Part shown: positions 59,131 to 64,000 of the stretch, in pieces
How the letters are laid out: each line of letters starts with the position of its first letter
How positions within the stretch are numbered: the first letter of the stretch is position 1
NCBI GenBank assembly: GCA_021292105.1
Contig: CM037861.1
Span: 45,198,310 to 45,262,309, forward strand
DNA length: 64,000 nt
Reading direction: 5' to 3'
Source of the DNA: Anadara kagoshimensis
Taxonomy: Eukaryota; Mollusca; Bivalvia; Arcoida; Arcidae
Position numbers and translations under genes: made by a program
Notes under the pieces: model-generated
Told to the model about the DNA's origin: nothing
The model's database searches: none
What the model saw: the letters and a program-made list of their open reading frames with translations, nothing else

Positions 59131-59646
59131 AACAAGTAAAACTTAAGTTCAAGTTTTTTTTATTAATTTGCTAACTTTCGAAGTGTTTGACTTTGTTATT
59201 TTGGAAATAGACCGGTATGTTTGTTTTTTACCCATCGTTTTTAGATAGTTTATTTAGTTAGCACCGCTCCATGGAATACTCAAGCACACTAAACCACAAC
59301 ATATGTTCAAATATAATGTTCAATGTTGCGGTTTACTCGGCTATTTTTCTATGAACTTCTTTTCTTCTTAATACTCACCAAGAACACACGGATATTCCAA
59401 TAAAGATGATCTGCCGCTGCGACGAAATACAATGACAACCCTCTCATAGAAACAATTGACCATCTCAGATCCGGTTATTTTAACAATTGGTTCAACATAA
59501 TCCGTCGAAATGCATAGACACATCCCGGAAAAAGTACGATGTCGTTTTATTAGAGGAAGTCCGCGTGGGGAGATCCGAGACCATTGATAATGGGCGGTTT
59601 TTGTCACACCGGGTATTTTTAATAGTATTACAGGTATTGGGAAGCC

Positions 59647-59705
59647 TATATAAGAGACAACTTTTCATCAGATTTAGAAGCATACAGATTTGTTCTATGT
59701 CAATG
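59647..59705 (+). promoter_or_regulatory. Possible TATA promoter and short first exon
   Basis: TATATAAG at 59647-59654, about 25-30 bp before a TCAGATT initiator-like site, then an exon-like stretch ending ATG directly followed by a GTAAGA donor at 59706. It could be the start of the gene entering at 63861, but no connecting exon was proven. Confidence 0.3.
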
Positions 59706-59767
59706 GTAAGAATTGTTTTTAATATTATATAAATTATAGTTATTTTCTTTAAACGGATCAACGTCTC

Positions 59768-59820
59768 GATATAAGTGAAATATTCTTGACTGGGACGTTA
59801 AACATCATCACTCAACTCTT
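59768..59820 (+). repeat. SINE family A tail
   Basis: ATAAGTGAAATATTCTTGAC then TGGGACGTTAAACATC and ACTCAACTC, the 3' end of SINE A. Confidence 0.55.
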
Positions 59821-60665
59821 TAAACGGATCAACGAAAAGTTTGCTGCTTCTCTGCATTTTCTGTGATTGAAATTTCTTTTCAATTTTTTAATGATTATGT
59901 TTTATCATAACTGTCATATACAATATTTTTTTAATTTATTCATGAAATACTTTAAAAATGGTTTATGATAATATATTCAAATACAACACATGGCTTTAAA
60001 ATGATTAAACGCTATTATTGTAAACTCTTTTATTTGTCGAATCGAGACTTTTTGGCATTCGAACGTAGGAGAAATGCAGGCTTGTGAAGAAAGCAAATGC
60101 TGTTATACCTACCTACCTAGTTCTTTTTATGCCCGGGGACACATAGGGCAAGGACTAGAGTTTTCCACCTGTATCTGTCTTGTGCTATATATTATATTTC
60201 TTAAGGTGAACACTTGGTCACAACAGCTGGTTCCTTTCCTAAAACCTGCTTGCTCTTATTTTAGACATCTACTGCATTTTTATTCTGTAAATCAATATCT
60301 TGCTAAAAATCTTACTAGGTATTGATAGTAATGTGATTCGCCTTCAGTTGTTACAGTTGGTGATGCTATTATATTGCAGTTATATAATCTACGACAATCT
60401 GATATATTTTACAGTATAACACTAAACTAACGACCTAGTACCAAATAAGCACACAATTTCTGCTTCTTGTTAGCAGTGTATGTCGACATTTTCTATCTTT
60501 TGGCAGATTGTCTGTCATTAGATAACCCATCTTCGACTCCTTTTTCGTTAGCCCAATGTTAAACTTTCGACATTACTGTACTGTACGTGGTTTTTCAATA
60601 TTATGCTAAACATAATTTGTTGTTTCTTTTCATTTCAGAGGAAAACATGAAAACAATGGTAAAAT

Positions 60666-60713
60666 CTCTCTCTCTCTCTCTCTCTCTCTCCCTCTATCTC
60701 TCTCTCTCTCGTA
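60666..60713 (+). repeat. (CT)n microsatellite
   Basis: Interrupted CT run. The ORF with [13 protein letters not shown] is spurious. Confidence 0.95.
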
Positions 60714-60944
60714 TAAAACATGACGTGTAAAAATATACCTGTATCTGTTAAGTAATACCACTTTATGGAAGCCCAATTGGAGTGGCCAGCGTTCGGACCT
60801 ACCACTATCTATCGATATAATTTCGACATCAAGAAACAAAAATAGAGTTTAGTTGACACTTTTAAACCGATTCCTCTTATCACGATGGGTGTGACACAAA
60901 ATCCCCATTGTTACGCGCCTTTTTGCATTTACAACTTATCCCAC

Positions 60945-61030
60945 TCCTGTAGCTTAGTCGGTAGAGTGTTTGTTCTACATGCATGTAGGAGGTCGGGAGT
61001 AGAACTCAGACTGTGTCAGACCAAGTACTT
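60945..61030 (+). repeat. SINE tRNA-like head
   Basis: TGTAGCTTAGTCGGTAGAGT (A box) and GGTCGGGAGTAGAACTC (B box-like). No genuine tRNA is claimed because there is no acceptor stem pairing. Confidence 0.5.
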
Positions 61031-61441
61031 GGCGTTTAGAAATGAAAGTTTCCGTTTAAAAAAAAAGAGAAAAAAAAGAAACCTTGAAATACGACGCCTC
61101 AATCAATCAACAAGTGAACTGTAGCCGATGCCGTCTCCGTGTTTGTTGTAGAGTGTGTGTACAGAGTGATGCATCCACCATGGAAGATATTGTATAGAAA
61201 TCAAATGTAAATCAAAAAGAGCAAAGTAATTTGTAACTGAAGATATGTACTTGACAACAACTAGCACAATAAAGAACACGATTTTGAAAAAGAAAAAACA
61301 CAACCAAACAAGATGTGAAAAGACAAACAAAACACAATATATCCGTCATCTTTTATTTTTTATAGCAATGCATTTGATTTGTTAGTTTGAAACAAACACA
61401 CTTTAGCAGGTTAAACTAAACTGTCATTACAACATAACCTA

Positions 61442-61607
61442 CAGTCAACCTTATTACAAAGACATCCCAATGGAACCTGTACAAGTGGTCTTTATAGGCA
61501 GGTGGTCCTTATATACAGGTTAAAAACTGACGAAAGAGTGATTGGGATAAGAATTTTTTTTAAATGTGTCCCTTATAAAGAGATGACTTTTAAGGCAGGT
61601 TTGACTG
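61442..61607 (+). mobile_element. CAGTCAA-type MITE, copy 3
   Basis: CAGTCAACCTTATTACAAAG to GGCAGGTTTGACTG. Body TTATATACAGGTTAAA is shared with copy 2. Confidence 0.8.
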
Positions 61608-61780
61608 TATGTCTAATAATACTGGCACGGACTGGATTCAGTATTAAATGGTATTGAAATATTGTATTTAATTTTTAATAGGCGTTTCATGCATCAATTT
61701 TATTGGTATTGTCCATTACTCTACTACAGACATCTGTTAGGTAAGTTGTCATGGTTACTAAACTTGTTTTAATTTTGCAG

Positions 61781-61875
61781 CACTGGACGACCGTTTTGGA
61801 ATAAAATACCCCATCAGTAGGGATTAAACTAATATTGTGGAAATCAAAAATGTTTTAAGATGTTAAAATGAGAAA
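61781..61875 (+). pseudogene. Fragment homologous to the end of the transposon OTU ORF, plus strand
   Basis: After TTTTAATTTTGCAG the frame reads ALDDRFGIKYPISRD and a TAA stop, parallel to [19 protein letters not shown] in the 6-kb element. Nucleotide similarity continues past the stop to about 61875. Confidence 0.6.
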
Positions 61876-61979
61876 AAAAGAAGGACTTAAATGAATTTTA
61901 CCAAATACTTAAATTCCTCAAAAACTAAGGTATCCTCAAGCAAAGTATTTCCTTAGCTAAATTTCGTAAAAATATATCT

Positions 61980-62084
61980 TGTCTGTTGGGTATCTTTTCA
62001 AGATCTTGGGAAAAAATTCTGGTTTCACAATTTTGTTCCAACTACTACTGATTAGGAATTGTATTCCTAAACGGCCGTCTAGTG
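61980..62084 (-). pseudogene. Fragment homologous to the end of the transposon OTU ORF, minus strand
   Basis: Minus strand: TTTTACAG then CACTAGACGGCCGTTTAGGA, ATACAATTCCTAATCAGT, closely matching 31198-31235, and then CAAAATTGTGAAACCAGAAT. The homologous sequence runs on past the ORF1 stop position. Confidence 0.65.
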
Positions 62085-62439
62085 CTGTAAAATGAATTAA
62101 AATTTAATTAGTTCAATTCATCTTGAACAGTCTGTAGTTATAGAGGGTGTGTAAATGGAATGTGTAATTCATTGAAGATTTCACAGCTACCGACTAGATG
62201 GACATCTGCAATTCAAAGCAATTATGTATTCTTATTTCATGACTTTTTAAGTTCTGGTGAACCCTATACACGTTAAGATTAAACTTTAAGAAATTATGTT
62301 TAGAATGTCTTATATATGTAAAACAAAATTGCCATCATTTTATTTTTTTATTTTTTTTCTTGTAAAAATCCCAAAACCCTGCTTATACAGTTGAATTTAA
62401 ATTTAAGTTAAATTGAACAACAGATGTTACCTTCAAGGA

Positions 62440-62600
62440 AATCTAGGACTCTGTCCGTATTTTTAAGCGTGCGGTTAATGATCGCACCGCCTCTCACCAA
62501 GTAGGTTCAATTCCAACCCGGTCAGAACCTAGCACGACAACGCTTCAGTTCGCTTGCCGAAACTTCTGGTAATCTGATTTCCTTCACCACCCCAGAACTG
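62440..62600 (+). repeat. SINE family C fragment
   Basis: GCACCGCCTCTCACCAAGTA, GGTTCAATTCCAACCC (B box) and CAGTTCGCTTGCCGAAAC. It ends in CCAGAACTGACCCTTCGATA. Confidence 0.6.
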
Positions 62601-62621
62601 ACCCTTCGATATATACATATT

Positions 62622-62777
62622 ATATACACAGTGTGTATGTACAACCCTCAGTATCAGGTCGAGTCCTTTTTTCGTAGTCGTATCACTACGAGTCGCGCTT
62701 ACGCGACGAGTAGTGATACAGCTACGAAAAAAGGACGAGACCTGATACGAAGGGTTGTACATACACACTGTGTATAT
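62622..62777. repeat. 156-bp long palindrome
   Basis: ATATACACAGTGTGTATGTA ... TACATACACACTGTGTATAT with an inner GTATCAGGTCGAGTCCTTTT arm, centred on TCGCGCTTACGCGA. Confidence 0.92.
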
Positions 62778-62780
62778 GAT

Positions 62781-63088
62781 ATTTTTATCTAACATTTTAT
62801 ATTAGATAATTAAAATAATAAAAACCCAATATTTATGTGAAAAAAAATACATTTTACCACAGAAAACCACTGAACTATGTTATGACATGTTTTGTAGTAA
62901 TGACGTCATTGTTTACATTTGACAAATCGGAGATTCCACAATGACGTCACAACGAGAAGTGCACGTGTACTTTACCGCCAATGTTGTATCACCACAGTGT
63001 GGTGATACAAGATTCTGTATCACGCGTGTTCGATAAAACTTGTATTTCATCAAATACAGACAGAAAAACTAGTCTAATGTTAGATAAA
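62781..63088 (+). mobile_element. Short element with TTTTATCTAACATT inverted ends beside a palindrome
   Basis: TTTTATCTAACATT at 62783 and AATGTTAGATAAAA near 63075-63088. Two TGACGTCA motifs and a GTATCACCAC/GTGGTGATAC hairpin (about 62985-63010) lie inside. Same layout as 34.66-35.29 kb, but no recombinase fragment seen. Confidence 0.6.
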
Positions 63089-63860
63089 AGTGAAATATTG
63101 GCACGTAAAGCAAAATAATACACTCAAATATCCTCGGATACTACACTCCACGCCACTCCTACTTGGTATAGCAGAATCACATCTTCCGAAGTGAAACGCT
63201 GCTCATGCCTTTTATTAGTAAAGTATTTATGTGAAATCTGATTTCTCTTTTTTAGTTGTTTCGATACAAAACGAGCGTCACAGGTACCTGTTTCAAAGAC
63301 GACAGTCGACCGTGAGTAACACTTTACAAGTATCAACATTCGTTTGACTTACAAAGGCTTATTTACGGAAACTGTTGTTATACTTTGGTTAATAAGTGTA
63401 TATACTGTGAAATCACTTACTTTCGTGGAATCCAATTATCATCCAATTATCATGGATCAAAGAAAAAAAATCATTTTTGAGTGATTAATCTTTGATTTGT
63501 GGTTAATAATCTAAGGCAAAAAACGTGTAAATTTGTTGATCAGGATGTCAAAGAAAGCAACGAAATTTTAGTTATTATCAAATATTTTACTACTGGTATC
63601 TGCAACACCCGTAACATACTGATCGTTTATATACCAATCTGATGCTGTACATAGAATGACTACATGTACCTCTGATTAACACAATAATAAAAACAAATTG
63701 GTATCAATATAGATTTGCAAACAAGACTAAGAACATTGGATCTGATGACAACATTAATAATCATTTTAATAATCTATGGGAGCTTTGAGCAAACGGACCT
63801 AGAACGGGAATAACCCACCCGTATTATATTAACTGATTTAAGCTAATTTGTATTTTGTAG

Positions 63861-64000
63861 AAATTAACAATGAAGTGAAGAAGATAATTATACAAGACTC
63901 AATACCTACTTTAAACGATACTACCCGCGAACTCACAGATTTGGTTAAGGTGTGTGAGGTCAAACTGAATGAAACAGTTGAAAGTTGTAATAGATGTACA
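63861..64000 (+). CDS. Possible partial exon of a gene running off the right edge
   Basis: After an acceptor-like TATTTTGTAG the only open frame (starting at 63863) reads 46 codons to the window end: INNEVKKIIIQDSIPTLNDT and then LTDLVKVCEVKLNETVES, ending CNRCT. It looks helical with a late CxxC. Not recognised. Evidence is the acceptor and the open frame only. Confidence 0.4.

Noticed and set aside
59368..59761. Overlapping plus and minus ORFs of 79-89 aa
   Set aside because: No domain, and they overlap each other in three frames; only the TATA-like start nearby merits attention.
60630..60839. Minus-strand ORF with RERERE repeats
   Set aside because: Translation of a CT/GA microsatellite.

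Overview
The window is eukaryotic nuclear DNA: AT-rich, intron-bearing, and packed with SINEs, MITEs, DNA transposons, Penelope-like reverse transcriptase remnants and satellites. The repeat types (pearl/HINE-like element with a satellite core, tRNA-headed SINEs, GGCCCCGGTTTCACAA MITEs) and the residues of the WIPI2 orthologue suggest a marine or freshwater bivalve mollusc. The phylum is an inference from repeat style and was not tested.

Two complete protein-coding genes can be reconstructed exon by exon. On the minus strand, 33747 down to 8220, lies WIPI2 (Atg18 family PROPPIN, autophagy): 11 coding exons, all phases consistent, 502 aa. On the plus strand, 38328 to 49638, lies a gene for an 879-aa protein in 8 coding exons. 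It has an N-terminal extended PHD (PHF6/PHF11-type) zinc-binding domain, a long acidic/basic disordered middle, a C-terminal domain I do not recognise, and a Ser-Pro rich basic tail. The two genes are divergently arranged about 4.6 kb apart. A possible partial exon of a third gene runs off the right edge (63861-64000), and a TATA-like promoter at 59.65 kb might belong to it.

Region by region: 1-8.2 kb is intergenic (PLE fragments, SINEs, MITEs). 8.2-33.75 kb is WIPI2, with introns swollen by MITEs, a 4.5-kb element with 38-bp TIRs (17.9-22.4 kb), a 1.3-kb hAT element with 8-bp TSD (25.4-26.6 kb) and a 6.0-kb Mutator-like element with about 9-bp TSD (27.4-33.5 kb). 34-38.1 kb holds tyrosine-recombinase fragments beside long palindromes. 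38.3-49.6 kb is the ePHD gene, with a Tc1-like remnant, a 41-bp minisatellite and a hAT-like element in its introns. 52.0-55.1 kb is a HINE/pearl-like element whose core is a 145-bp satellite with a five-unit higher-order repeat. 58-64 kb holds a PLE remnant, MITEs, another long palindrome and an inverted pair of sequences homologous to the OTU ORF of the 6-kb transposon.

The most novel material is (i) the 6-kb Mutator-like element, which encodes a PHD finger fused to an OTU cysteine protease and has TIRs built of 190-bp tandem units, with related ORF-junction copies at 61.8-62.1 kb; (ii) the association of tyrosine-recombinase ORF fragments with long palindromes; and (iii) the unrecognised C-terminal domain of the ePHD gene.
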